Shown here: one piece after another, positions 36,016 to 44,670 of the stretch
How the letters are laid out: the number at the start of each line of letters is the position of its first letter
How positions within the stretch are numbered: the first letter of the stretch is position 1
Source: CAZKXX01 sp964556705
GTDB lineage: Bacteria; Acidobacteriota; Terriglobia; UBA7540
Direction: 5' to 3'
Assembly (NCBI GenBank): GCA_964556705.1
Contig: CAZKXX010000007.1
Span: 1 to 62,109, forward strand
DNA length: 62,109 bases
Made by a program: the position numbers and the translations under genes
The notes under the pieces: generated by a model
The model's database searches: none
The model's input: only the letters and a program-made list of their open reading frames with translations
Told to the model about the DNA's origin: nothing

Positions 36016-36633
36016 TCAGCGGACTTGGGCGAGGGACGTGGGCAGTTCGGGCCGGCGCGAAAGGCGAAGCGGCGGAAGGGCTCCGCCTGCCGTGATCTCG
36101 CCGAGGATTTGCGCCCGTAACTGTTCGTAGCGAAGGACTTCCGCGCGCGCGGTTGCGAATTCGGAAGGCCCGGTCACGCTCACATTGGCGACTTCTCGGC
36201 TCGGGGTTCTGCCTTGGGTGGCTTGCTGCGCCCGGCGCGCCCGGCGCTGCGGCTTGGCCGTGTTCTGCAGGGAGATCGCCCGCGTCAACAGCGAAGCGAG
36301 TTCGGCCTCGCTTTGAAGGAGGGTAAGGCTTCCGGTGCTCACCAAAACCCAGCCCGAGCGGTGCGCCCTGCAGTACACCTCAGGCCAATAGATGACGCGA
36401 ACCCGCAGCGGCCTGTTCAGACCGCCCGGCCGGCTCAGTTTTGCCGCGACTCGAGCCACATAGCTGTTCACTGCGGGACCGGTCCAGGGCATCGCGGTGG
36501 CCGCGCAGTCTTCAGTGAGACAAACAGGTCCCCAATCGCCCGGCCGGTCTTCGGCGGAAATGACGCCGCCGGCAGCGGCCGCCACAAGCAGAACGACGGT
36601 CATCGCGAACCGTCCAGGAGTCACGCGATTCAC
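36016..36633 (-). CDS. M48-like secreted protein lacking the HExxH zinc motif
   Basis: 205 residues with a signal peptide (MTVVLLVAAAAGGVISA). The middle reads VNSYVARVAAKLSRPGG, then SGWVLVSTGSLTLLQSEAELASLL, which matches the segment just before the active site of M48 metalloproteases (GGxIxVxTGLLxxxxxEAELA). Where H-E-x-x-H should follow, this protein has TRAIS. The rest is a basic linker and a Leu/Pro-rich tail. It is probably a non-catalytic relic or a binding protein. GTG start. Confidence 0.6.
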   Translation of the reverse strand: MNRVTPGRFAMTVVLLVAAAAGGVISAEDRPGDWGPVCLTEDCAATAMPWTGPAVNSYVARVAAKLSRPGGLNRPLRVRVIYWPEVYCRAHRSGWVLVSTGSLTLLQSEAELASLLTRAISLQNTAKPQRRARRAQQATQGRTPSREVANVSVTGPSEFATARAEVLRYEQLRAQILGEITAGGALPPLRLSRRPELPTSLAQVR

Positions 36634-36855
36634 CGACCCCTGCGGTCCTTATCGGCTGGTAGGCAGCCGTTCGGGACGCCAGAGGCAAGTTCATCAATCA
36701 GTTGGTCCAGGGCCCTGAGCCTGCCCGCGTGAGGAGCGACTTCCGCCCCGCAGGATGTTCGCGAGACGTTATATCAGTTTCCGGGGGCAATTTGTCCGAG
36801 AAGATTAGAGCGGCGGGCTGGGCGGCGCGAATTTCGATTCAGAGCCGGCTGCCGG

Positions 36856-37470
36856 CTAATGGATAGGAATGGCCGAACCGCAGGATGTACAGACGTCGTG
36901 CCGCTTGCCGATCAGGCCGCCGCAGACGGGGCACACGTGGGGGCGCAGGACCCGCGCGGCAATCAACATTCCGCAGCCGATGGCGGCGAAGACGAATCCG
37001 ACGCCGCCCAGAATCAGAGGTACCAGGAAGAAACCCGCATCGTAGCCGGCGTCGAAGTATATCTCCCGGGGGTTGGAAGGATTCAGGAGGATTTCATGGC
37101 GGCTTCCGGGCGCGAAGCGGTCCACCCTGGCCTGCATGCTGGAATAACTCGACGTCCAGTAAGACGCAGTGGAAGGCGTCTCGTATCCGTGGCCCTCGAA
37201 CTCGTAACGGAATTCGATTTCGGCGCGGTACATCGTCGTCGAGCGGCCTTCGGGATCGGTGGACTCCCGCTCCGCAACCCGGCTGCTCAGCACCTCGGCT
37301 TCAACCTTCGGCCACATCGTCAGGTTCTGATGCTTCGAGTAGCCCGAGTAGGCGCCGCCAGCCAAAGTGGCAAAGCCGATGAGGGCAAAGAGCGCGCCCA
37401 GGACCTTGAGCACCGCTCGCACGAGCGTGAGTCTCGGGTTGGGATCAACCTTGGGACTTGAATGATTCAT
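36856..37470 (-). CDS. DUF3592 membrane protein with C-terminal zinc ribbon
   Basis: 204 residues: membrane helix (LGALFALIGFATLAGGAYSG), an extracytoplasmic DUF3592 beta domain (WPKVEAEVLSSRVAERES to SRHEILLNPSNPREIYFDAG), a second helix pair and a C-terminal ribbon CPVCGG...CTSCGS. Function unknown. The ATG at 37470 has GGGAG 5 nt upstream. Confidence 0.8.
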   Translation of the reverse strand: MNHSSPKVDPNPRLTLVRAVLKVLGALFALIGFATLAGGAYSGYSKHQNLTMWPKVEAEVLSSRVAERESTDPEGRSTTMYRAEIEFRYEFEGHGYETPSTASYWTSSYSSMQARVDRFAPGSRHEILLNPSNPREIYFDAGYDAGFFLVPLILGGVGFVFAAIGCGMLIAARVLRPHVCPVCGGLIGKRHDVCTSCGSAIPIH

Positions 37471-37610
37471 GCCGGCTCCCGGGGAAAGGTGCGGGGATTG
37501 TAGCACTGCCACGCCGGCTCTGCGCGCCTTCTCCGCGGCGCGGCGAAGGCCTTCAAGGGGTGTGGTAAAATCCCTGCCGGCGCGCAATCTTCCGGCTGGC
37601 CTCATCTCGC

Positions 37611-38312
37611 GTGGAACACTTCCTGACCGCCGCGGTCCGCTGCTATTGTAACCTCGAACGCCCTCGCCGCCGTTCCGGGCGCGGGAGCCGGCGCTTTCCG
37701 CTTCTCATCGCGCTGCACGGCTTTCAGGGCAACAAGGACTCGATGATGCGTCTGGCGCAGCGCATCAGCGCCGGCCGGATGGTGGTCATTTCACTCCAGG
37801 GACCGTACCAGTTCTATTTCCGGCTGGGCGGCGACCGCGAGAAGTACAACGTCGGGTTCGGCTGGGGCACAAACTGGAAGCTGGAGGAATCGGTGGACCT
37901 CCACCACCGCCTGATTCGCAGGCTCATCCGGCTCGCCGTGCGTGATTACGGCGCCGACCCCAGGCGTGTTTTCCTGCTGGGCTTTTCGCAGGCCTGTTCG
38001 TTCAATTACCGCTTCATGGCCGCGTATCCTGGGCTCGTGCGCGGCGTCGTCGCGGTCTGCGGCGGCGTGCCGCACGAATGGCACGAACCTCCGGGCCGAC
38101 GGCGGGCACCCACCGACGTCCTGCACATTGCGGCGACGAACGACGAGTGGTACTCGCGCGAAAAAAACCTGGAATTCCGGCGCCTGCTCGCCGCGCGCGT
38201 CCGTTCGCTCGATTTCCGATTCTACAAATCCACACATCGCTTCCCGCGCAAAGCCATTCCGCATATCCGGCGATGGATGGAAAAGGCCGGGACCTCGCGC
38301 GACGACAAGTGA
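37611..38312 (+). CDS. Alpha/beta hydrolase (phospholipase/carboxylesterase type)
   Basis: 233 residues. LLIALHGFQGNKDSMMRLA holds the oxyanion strand, VFLLGFSQACSFNYR the nucleophile elbow (GFSQA), AATNDEWYS the acid and KSTHRFP the His. This matches small esterases of the YpfH/phospholipase class. The start is a GTG; the N-terminal 30 residues are Arg-rich and poorly conserved in type. The pyrK gene follows after about 50 bp. Confidence 0.85.
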   Translation: MEHFLTAAVRCYCNLERPRRRSGRGSRRFPLLIALHGFQGNKDSMMRLAQRISAGRMVVISLQGPYQFYFRLGGDREKYNVGFGWGTNWKLEESVDLHHRLIRRLIRLAVRDYGADPRRVFLLGFSQACSFNYRFMAAYPGLVRGVVAVCGGVPHEWHEPPGRRRAPTDVLHIAATNDEWYSREKNLEFRRLLAARVRSLDFRFYKSTHRFPRKAIPHIRRWMEKAGTSRDDK

Positions 38313-38364
38313 TGCGCGCGCGTCGGCCCGCCCTGCCCCGCAGGATTGTGCTACGATAAACAGG

Positions 38365-39231
38365 ATGTACGACGACGTTGTGGCCGTCACGGAAAACCGT
38401 CCCCTCACCGGCGGCCATTTCCTTCTGAGTTTGGAAGCTCCCCGCCAGGCGCAAGCCACGCGCCCGGGCCAGTTCGCCATGATTCGACTGCTCGGCCGCT
38501 CGGACGCCCTGCTGCGCCGACCGATGAGCATCTACAACGTGAAGCCGGCGGGCGGGTCGCGGGCGAACGGCCGCGGCCGCTCGAAGCCGCGCATCGTTCA
38601 GGTCCTCTACAAAGTGGTCGGCCGAGGCACGCGGCTGATGTCCGAACTCGAGCGCGGCGACCGCGTCGGGCTGCTCGCGCCGCTCGGCCATGGATTCTTC
38701 GAGGAGGAATACCTCCGCGAGGCTCAGGCCGCTGACGAAGTGCTGCACGTGGCGGGCGGAATCGGCATCGCGGCGCTGTTGCTGCCCGCGAAGCGGCTGC
38801 ATGCGGCGGGAATCCGCCAGCGCCTCTTCTTCGGAGGGCGAACGAAGGCCGACCTGGTGGGCGTCGAAGACTTCAGGAAACACGTCCGCCACCTCGAACT
38901 CGCCACCGAAGACGGCTCGCGCGGCCACAAGGGATTTGTGAGCCGGCCATTTGAAGATTTTCTGGCCCGAAATGCCTCCCGCAAATACCTGGTCCTCGTC
39001 TGCGGGCCGTGGCCGATGCTGGAAGCGGTGGTGGCGATTTCGAAACGCTTCGGCCATCCCTGCCTGGTCTCGATGGAAAACCGCATGGGCTGCGGGCTGG
39101 GCGTGTGTCTGGGCTGCTGCATTCGCGTGGAAGGCGAAGGGCACGGAACGTACCAGCGCGTGTGCACGGAAGGGCCGGTGTTTCGCGCCGAGAAAGTCAT
39201 CTGGGAACGAGAGAGCATTCCGAAGACGTGA
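38365..39231 (+). CDS. pyrK: Dihydroorotate dehydrogenase electron-transfer subunit
   Basis: 288 residues. It feeds electrons from dihydroorotate dehydrogenase B to NAD via FAD and a 2Fe-2S cluster. RRPMSIYNV is the FAD-binding block, HVAGGIGIAALLLPAKRL the NAD part, and CGLGVCLGCCIRV with a later Cys (QRVC) forms the 2Fe-2S site. A Gly/Arg-rich insert (about residues 55-72) is unusual. It lies directly before pyrD. Confidence 0.93.
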   Translation: MYDDVVAVTENRPLTGGHFLLSLEAPRQAQATRPGQFAMIRLLGRSDALLRRPMSIYNVKPAGGSRANGRGRSKPRIVQVLYKVVGRGTRLMSELERGDRVGLLAPLGHGFFEEEYLREAQAADEVLHVAGGIGIAALLLPAKRLHAAGIRQRLFFGGRTKADLVGVEDFRKHVRHLELATEDGSRGHKGFVSRPFEDFLARNASRKYLVLVCGPWPMLEAVVAISKRFGHPCLVSMENRMGCGLGVCLGCCIRVEGEGHGTYQRVCTEGPVFRAEKVIWERESIPKT

Positions 39232-39320
39232 GAAGCAAATCAAAAGTCAAAGGACAAAAGGCAAAGGGCCAAAGTGCGGCCGCGCGGACGTTGAAGCCCG
39301 GAGGGCGCCACGTTGCGGCG

Positions 39321-40298
39321 GTGCTCAACCGAGAGGCGCCTGCGCGGGCGGAGTTCGATCCCGTCCTCGAAACCGAAATCGCCGGCATTCGTTTTCAGAA
39401 CCCCGTGCTGACGGCGAGCGGAACGTTCGGCTACGGCCAGGAGTTCGCCCATTTGATTGACCTGAACCAGCTGGGCGGCATCGTCGTCAAAGGGATTTCC
39501 GCCGAGCCGATGGCGGGCAACCCTCCGCCGCGGATTTACGAGACCGAATCCGGAATGCTGAACGCCATCGGGCTTCAGAACGTGGGCGCGCGAAAATTCC
39601 TGGAGGAGAAACTTCCCTTCCTGCGCACCCTCCGCGCGCGCTGCATCGTGAACGTCTTCGGCTACGCGACCGAAGACTACGTCCGCTGCGTCGAAATCCT
39701 GAACCAAGGCGAAGGGATTGACGGATATGAACTGAACATCTCCTGCCCGAACACGCGCTGCGGCGGGATGATTTACGGCAACGACCCGAAGCTGACCGAA
39801 GAAGTGGTGGGCGCGGTGAAGCGCGCGGCGCGCTTTCCGGTGATCGTGAAACTTTCGCCCAACGTGACGGACATTACGCTGACAGCGCGCGCCGCGGAGT
39901 CCGCCGGCGCCGACGCCCTTTCGCTCGTCAACACCTTGGTCGGCATGGCGATTGACGTCGAGTCCCGCAAGCCGCGCATTTCGAACGTCACCGCCGGCCT
40001 CTCCGGCCCGGCCATCAAGCCGGTGGCGGTGCGCATGGTGTGGCAGGCGGCGCGCGCGGTGAAAATCCCCATCATCGGCATCGGGGGAATCCAGTCGGCC
40101 GAAGACGCGCTGGAGTTCGTCCTGGCGGGCGCGCGGGCCGTGCAGGTGGGCACCGCCAATTTCTACGCCCCCGACACCGCGCTGCGCGTGGCGGAGGGAG
40201 TGCGCGGCTATTGCCGCCGCAAGGGGCTGCACTTCGGCGATCTGGTCGGCAGCCTTGAGGTTCCCGAACCGGCCGCGAGCGCGGCGAGCGAGTACTAG
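39321..40298 (+). CDS. pyrD: Dihydroorotate dehydrogenase B, catalytic subunit
   Basis: 325 residues from the chosen GTG. FMN TIM-barrel enzyme of pyrimidine synthesis: EIAGIRFQNPVLTASGTFGYG, ELNISCPNTRCGG with the catalytic Cys of the class 1B enzymes, VNTLVGMAIDVES and IIGIGGIQSAEDALEF. The leader between pyrK and this start is the low-complexity run AAAGTCAAAGGACAAAAGG and cannot be part of the fold, so I start after it; a TTG at 39291 is possible. pyrK and pyrD form one operon. Confidence 0.93.
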   Translation: MLNREAPARAEFDPVLETEIAGIRFQNPVLTASGTFGYGQEFAHLIDLNQLGGIVVKGISAEPMAGNPPPRIYETESGMLNAIGLQNVGARKFLEEKLPFLRTLRARCIVNVFGYATEDYVRCVEILNQGEGIDGYELNISCPNTRCGGMIYGNDPKLTEEVVGAVKRAARFPVIVKLSPNVTDITLTARAAESAGADALSLVNTLVGMAIDVESRKPRISNVTAGLSGPAIKPVAVRMVWQAARAVKIPIIGIGGIQSAEDALEFVLAGARAVQVGTANFYAPDTALRVAEGVRGYCRRKGLHFGDLVGSLEVPEPAASAASEY

Positions 40299-40360
40299 AG
40301 GCCTCTTTCGATTGGCCGTCCGGCGTTCATTCTCTCTCGAGGTTGAGCAAGGCCGGGCGC

Positions 40361-40375
40361 TGGCACTCCGCTTGC
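40361..40375 (+). promoter_or_regulatory. Sigma54 (-24/-12) promoter
   Basis: TGGCAC, five bases, TTGC: the GG and GC pairs are at the required spacing. An SD (GGAGGA, 40388-40393) and an ATG at 40398 follow at once. No RpoN activator gene is in the window. Confidence 0.6.
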
Positions 40376-40397
40376 CTCCCAAAACCTGGAGGAACAC

Positions 40398-40529
40398 ATG
40401 GCGGAGCGCTGCCGGCCCGTGAATCCAACGAGTTGGAAGCGGCGCGTTCCGGCCGGTGCCAGCGCCGGTTGGCGGGCGCGGAGCGGCATCCTTGCGGCAG
40501 GGCGGCAGGCTGGCCGCGTCTGGCGGTAG
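40398..40529 (+). CDS. Possible 43-residue basic peptide behind a sigma54 promoter
   Basis: An open frame of 44 codons, rich in Arg, Ala and Gly (starts MAERCRPVNPTSWKRR, ends AGRVWR). Only its position supports it: good SD 5 nt before the ATG and a sigma54-type promoter upstream. No family is recognised, and the GC-rich sequence could equally be an RNA or chance ORF. Confidence 0.35.
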   Translation: MAERCRPVNPTSWKRRVPAGASAGWRARSGILAAGRQAGRVWR

Positions 40530-40565
40530 CTGCTTGACCGCAAAGAGGTTACGGATTTTTCAGCG

Positions 40566-40594
40566 TTGACACATCTCGCCGCATCTGTTAAAGT
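40566..40594 (+). promoter_or_regulatory. Sigma70-type promoter for the lipoprotein/ABC operon
   Basis: TTGACA at 40566-40571, 17-bp spacer, TAAAGT at 40589-40594 with TGT before it (extended -10). The chosen GTG start of the first gene is 17 bp further on. Confidence 0.65.
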
Positions 40595-40610
40595 GGGGGA
40601 TTGGCGATAC

Positions 40611-41519
40611 GTGAGATATTCCTGCGTCAGAACGCCGCGTCCCGGGCTGTGGGGGCTGTCGGTCATCATGCTGCTCGCGATCCCGGGCTGCGCCGTCCGG
40701 CGGACGACGCACGTCCCGCCCTCCCAACTCCCGCCTCCGATCCTGGAAGCCTCGTCTGAGGACCTGCTGGCTCGCGTGAACGCGCAAAGCGAGGCCATCC
40801 GAACGATGGTGGCGACGGTGGATCTGGAACCGACCGCGGGCTCTGTCTATTCCGGCGTCATCCGCGAGTATCGCGACGTCCGGGGCTTCATTCTGGTCGA
40901 GCGCCCCTCGATGATCCGAATGGTGGGCCAGGCGCCGATCGTCCGCACCAGCATCTTCGACATGGCCTCGGACGGAAAGGAATTCCGGCTTTACATTCCG
41001 CTCAAGCAGAAGTTCATCGTGGGGAAAGAAGGCTTCCGGCGGCCGGCTAAGAACCAGCTCGAGAACATGCGCCCGCAGCACATTCTGGACGCGTTGCTCG
41101 TTCCCCCGATCGAGCCGGAGCAGGAAGAAGCCGTGATCGAGGAAGCCGAGCAGGCCGCCCGGAAATATTACATCGTGATGGTCCTGGCCCGCGGGGTGGA
41201 CGGCGGTCTGCAACTGCGCCGCAAGATCTGGTTCGATCGCGCCACCCTGGACGTCTCGCGCCTGCAACTTTACGGGCCGGGAGGAAGCTACATCGAAGAC
41301 GTGCACTACTACCGCTACCAGACGTTTGACGGCGCGCGTTATCCGAGCTCCATCCAGGTGGTTCGTCCCCTCGAGGACTACCGCCTGACGATTACCGTCC
41401 TGAAGGCCACCTTCAACGAGCCCATCGGGCCGGAAAAATTCGAGCTGGCACGGCCCGACGGCACCGAACTCATCGTGCTGGGCGAGAATCATTCCGGGGA
41501 GGAAGCACGTGGTCAATAG
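40611..41519 (+). CDS. Outer-membrane lipoprotein, LolB/DUF4292-like
   Basis: About 302 residues. The signal ends in the lipobox LLAIPGC. The mature part has the LolA/LolB-like pattern: SEDLLARVNAQSEAIRTMVATVDLE, then YRDVRGFILVERPSMIRM, FDMASDGKEFRLYIPLKQKFIVG and WFDRATLDVSRLQLY. The start is the GTG with GGGGGA 10 nt upstream; the frame's more upstream TTG is the -35 of the promoter. It overlaps the next permease gene by 11 bp. A role in receiving or inserting lipoproteins is inferred from fold and neighbours. Confidence 0.8.
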   Translation: MRYSCVRTPRPGLWGLSVIMLLAIPGCAVRRTTHVPPSQLPPPILEASSEDLLARVNAQSEAIRTMVATVDLEPTAGSVYSGVIREYRDVRGFILVERPSMIRMVGQAPIVRTSIFDMASDGKEFRLYIPLKQKFIVGKEGFRRPAKNQLENMRPQHILDALLVPPIEPEQEEAVIEEAEQAARKYYIVMVLARGVDGGLQLRRKIWFDRATLDVSRLQLYGPGGSYIEDVHYYRYQTFDGARYPSSIQVVRPLEDYRLTITVLKATFNEPIGPEKFELARPDGTELIVLGENHSGEEARGQ

Positions 41520-42609
41520 GATGGTCCTCTCCAACCTGCTGCACCGCCCCGTGCGCACCGGCGTGAGCGTTCTCGCCGTGGCCATCGAAGTGGGCATGGT
41601 GCTTCTCGTCGTGGGAATGACCACCGGCCTGCTGCACGAAAGCGCCAAGCGCGTGGAAGGCGTGGGCGCCGACATCCTGGTGCAGCCGCCGGGCGCCTCG
41701 TTCTTCTTCGGCCTGACTTCCGCGCCCATGCCCGCCAAAATCGGCGAGCGGCTGGAGGAGGTCCCGCGCGTCATCGCCGTCGCGCCTGTGCTCTTCCAGT
41801 TCCACTCCGCGGGCGGGCTGAGCCTGGTTTACGGAATCGATATGGAGACCTTCTCGCGGGTCACCGGCGGGTTCGTTTACCACGATGGCGGGCCTTTCGA
41901 GGGGCCGAACGACATCCTGGTGGACGACTGGTACGCCAAGGCCAATCAGGTCCGCGTGGGGCAGACGATTCACCTGCTGAACCACGACTTCCGTGTGGCC
42001 GGCATCGTCGAGCACGGCAAGGGCGCGCGGCTCTTCATCCCGCTCAAGACCGCCGAAGAGCTTTCCGGCGCCTACGACAAAGCCTCCATCTTTTTCGTCA
42101 AGCTGACTGACGCGGCCTACGCCGACCAGGCGATGACCTCCATCCGCAACCTGCTGCCGCGCTACCAGATCCTCTCCATCCGCGAGTACATGTCGCTGAT
42201 GACTTCCAGCAACCTGCCGGCGCTGCGCGCCTTCATCACGGTGATGATCGGCGTGGCCGTGGCCATCGGATTTCTGGTCATCTTCCTTTCCATGTACACG
42301 ACGATTACGGAGCGGACGCGGGAAATCGGCATCCTCAAGTCCCTGGGCGCTTCCAAGGCTTACATCATCGGAGTCATTCTGCGGGAAGCCGGCCTGCTCG
42401 CCGGCGTGGGTGTCGTGTTGGGTTACGCGGGAACGCTGGTGGCCAAGGAAATTATCCTCGAATCGTTTCCGACGCTGTCGGTGGATTTGACGGTCCAGTG
42501 GGCCGTCTGGGCGGCCCTGCTGGCGCTGGTGGGAAGCATGGTCGGCGCGTTCTATCCGGCCCTGCGCGCCGCGCAACTTGACCCCGTGGACGCGCTGGCG
42601 TACGAATAG
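41509..42609 (+). CDS. MacB/LolC-like ABC transporter permease
   Basis: 366 residues with one N-terminal membrane helix (VSVLAVAIEVGMVLLVVGM), a large periplasmic domain (about residues 45-235) and three C-terminal helices. The cytoplasmic loop TITERTREIGILKSLGASKAYI is the FtsX/MacB family mark. The start overlaps the upstream lipoprotein gene. With the ATPase at 42704 it should form a mechanotransmitting (type VII) ABC complex that extracts or moves lipids or lipoproteins. Confidence 0.88.
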   Translation: MVNRMVLSNLLHRPVRTGVSVLAVAIEVGMVLLVVGMTTGLLHESAKRVEGVGADILVQPPGASFFFGLTSAPMPAKIGERLEEVPRVIAVAPVLFQFHSAGGLSLVYGIDMETFSRVTGGFVYHDGGPFEGPNDILVDDWYAKANQVRVGQTIHLLNHDFRVAGIVEHGKGARLFIPLKTAEELSGAYDKASIFFVKLTDAAYADQAMTSIRNLLPRYQILSIREYMSLMTSSNLPALRAFITVMIGVAVAIGFLVIFLSMYTTITERTREIGILKSLGASKAYIIGVILREAGLLAGVGVVLGYAGTLVAKEIILESFPTLSVDLTVQWAVWAALLALVGSMVGAFYPALRAAQLDPVDALAYE

Positions 42610-42703
42610 GAAAGTCCGGAGTCCGAAGTCCGCAGTCAAAGGAGCGAGGGATGACGTCGAAGGGAGCCATCGGGCTGACGGCTGAAGGTTGACAGATTTC
42701 TTA

Positions 42704-43375
42704 ATGGAACCGATCATCTCGACGGAAAATTTGAAGAAGGTTTACCGCCTGGGGAAGGTGGATGTTCCGGCGCTGCGGGGCGTGGACCTCATCGTTCAGG
42801 AAGGCGAGTTTGTGGCCATCGTCGGCCCCTCCGGCTGCGGCAAGTCCACGCTGCTGCACATCCTCGGCGGCCTGACGGGGCCCACCAGCGGCAAAGTCTG
42901 CGTGGACGGCAACGACTTCTCGCGCATGACGGACGCCGATCGGACGCGCTTTCGCCGCCACAAGATCGGATTCGTTTTCCAGCGCTTCAACCTGCTGCCC
43001 ACGCTGACTTCGCGGCAGAACATCGCGCTCGCCCAGCACATCCAGGGCAACGGGTTCAATCCGCACCGCTTTCAGACCATCGTCGAGATGCTGGGGATTC
43101 AGCCGAAGCTCGACCACAAGCCGAACACCCTTTCGGGCGGCGAACAGCAGCGCGTCGCCATCGCGCGCGCGCTCATCTGCGAGCCGAAAATCCTGCTCGC
43201 CGATGAACCGACGGGAAACCTCGATACGGAAAACTCCCAGATCGTCCTCAACATGATGCGCGCGCTCAACCGCGAGTTCCGCCAGACGATTCTGATGATC
43301 ACCCACAACCCTGAAGCCGCGGCCGTGGCTGACCGCGTGGTGCGCATGCGCGACGGGCGGATTGTTTCCGATTGA
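42704..43375 (+). CDS. LolD/MacB-like ABC transporter ATPase
   Basis: 223 residues with Walker A GPSGCGKST, Q-loop FQRFNLLPTLT, signature LSGGEQQRVAIARAL, Walker B ILLADEPTG and switch His MITHNPEAA. It belongs to the LolD/MacB ATPase group and pairs with the permease just upstream. The gap between them (42610-42703) contains AGTCCGGAGTCCGAAGTCCG word repeats. Confidence 0.92.
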   Translation: MEPIISTENLKKVYRLGKVDVPALRGVDLIVQEGEFVAIVGPSGCGKSTLLHILGGLTGPTSGKVCVDGNDFSRMTDADRTRFRRHKIGFVFQRFNLLPTLTSRQNIALAQHIQGNGFNPHRFQTIVEMLGIQPKLDHKPNTLSGGEQQRVAIARALICEPKILLADEPTGNLDTENSQIVLNMMRALNREFRQTILMITHNPEAAAVADRVVRMRDGRIVSD

Positions 43376-43418
43376 TTCCGGCCCGATTTCCCGTTAGATT
43401 TCTCCCGAAAGCCCTGAG

Positions 43419-43877
43419 ATGAGCCGCAGCACCGAATTCCGCGAACACACCCTGCCCCAGACCGCAACGGGCCCCGCGGAGAGCGCCTTCAGCCGCGCCT
43501 GGGCCAAATTCAAGGCGGGGGTTCACCACACCGTCTTCTGGTCCTTCGAACGCGGCACCTGGCCCTACGACCTGATGGTGATTGCAATTCTCGCTTTCGT
43601 CTTCCTGACCCCCCGCGCCTGGTTTCAGGACCGCCCCACCCTTCAACTTACAGCCCTTCGGCACAGTCAAGGCATCGTAGAAGTAGGGCGCGGAAAGGAC
43701 GGCCTGAGGTTTCTGGTGGACGCCCGGCTCGTGGATGCGGTCAACGCCCGCGAGCCCGAAAAAGCGGTCCAGGAAATCCTCCGCAGCCGCCTCGACCGCC
43801 CCGTGACGGTCAGGTCCGTGGACCCCGTCCGTGACCGCAGCAACGTGGTGCTGGGTTATACGGTGGTGGTGGAATAG
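43419..43877 (+). CDS. Single-pass membrane protein of unknown function
   Basis: 152 residues: a polar start, the sequence VFWSFERGTWPYDLMVIAILAFVFLTP with one membrane helix, then an alpha/beta domain (LRFLVDARLVDAVNAREPEKAVQEIL; VTVRSVDPVRDRSNVVLGYTVVVE). No named family comes to mind. It sits between the ABC ATPase and a LolA-like gene in the same operon and so may be a part of that system. Confidence 0.7.
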   Translation: MSRSTEFREHTLPQTATGPAESAFSRAWAKFKAGVHHTVFWSFERGTWPYDLMVIAILAFVFLTPRAWFQDRPTLQLTALRHSQGIVEVGRGKDGLRFLVDARLVDAVNAREPEKAVQEILRSRLDRPVTVRSVDPVRDRSNVVLGYTVVVE

Positions 43878-43904
43878 GGGCTTCGCGCCCAGGAGCAATC
43901 CTTC

Positions 43905-44627
43905 GTGAAAAATCTCTCTGATTCCCGGACGCGGCGGCGCGCCACCCTCGCGCTGTGGGCCCTCCCGCTGGCGCTCGTTCTCTTCGCCCCGGCCGCTCGG
44001 GCGCAGAACCCCAAGCCTTCACTCGACCAGGTCCTCCTCCGCATGGACGAAAGCGGCAAACGCCTTCGCACGCTCTCCGCGGAACTCTCCTATACCAAGG
44101 TGACCGTGCTCGTGGACGACCACTCGACAGAAACCGGTCAGATCTTCTTCCGCAAAGGCGATTCGCCGTTCATTCGCATTCAGATTGAAAAGCCCGAGGA
44201 AAAGACCATTCTCGTGCGCGGCAGCCGCGCCGAACTCTTCTATCCCAAAATCAACCAGATTCAGGAATACAGCCTCGACGACCACGCCGGGCTCATCCAG
44301 CAGTTCTTCCTGCTCGGATTCGGAACCGACATCGCTGAACTGCGGAAGGCCTATACGCTCAAGCCGGCGGGCGAAGAGAAGCTCGATGGCCAGGCGACGA
44401 CCGTCCTGGAACTGACTCCCCGGCAGCAGAAGGTCGCCAACCAGGTCGAGAAAGTCCACCTCTGGGTGAATCCGGAATCGGGGCTGCCCGTGCAGCAGAA
44501 ATTCTTCCAGCCCGGCGGCGATTACATGATCGCCCGCTACAGCGCCGTAAGAGTCAACCGGCAGCTTCCCGGGTCAACCTTCCAGCTTCAGGGCGCGCGA
44601 AACGCCAAGCGCATCAAGATGAACTGA
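43905..44627 (+). CDS. LolA-like periplasmic lipoprotein-sorting protein
   Basis: 240 residues. Signal peptide (LWALPLALVLFAPAARAQ) followed by a LolA-like half barrel: VLLRMDESGKRLRTLSAELSYTKV, GQIFFRKGDSPFIRIQIE, SRAELFYPKINQIQEYSL and KVHLWVNPESGLPVQQKFFQ. GTG start with AGGAG upstream. It closes the five-gene block that starts with the lipoprotein at 40611. It probably carries a lipoprotein or lipid across the periplasm. Confidence 0.85.
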   Translation: MKNLSDSRTRRRATLALWALPLALVLFAPAARAQNPKPSLDQVLLRMDESGKRLRTLSAELSYTKVTVLVDDHSTETGQIFFRKGDSPFIRIQIEKPEEKTILVRGSRAELFYPKINQIQEYSLDDHAGLIQQFFLLGFGTDIAELRKAYTLKPAGEEKLDGQATTVLELTPRQQKVANQVEKVHLWVNPESGLPVQQKFFQPGGDYMIARYSAVRVNRQLPGSTFQLQGARNAKRIKMN

Positions 44628-44670
44628 GGTTTTGCATCTTGCCCGTGCCCACCGCGTCACGGCGCCCGCC

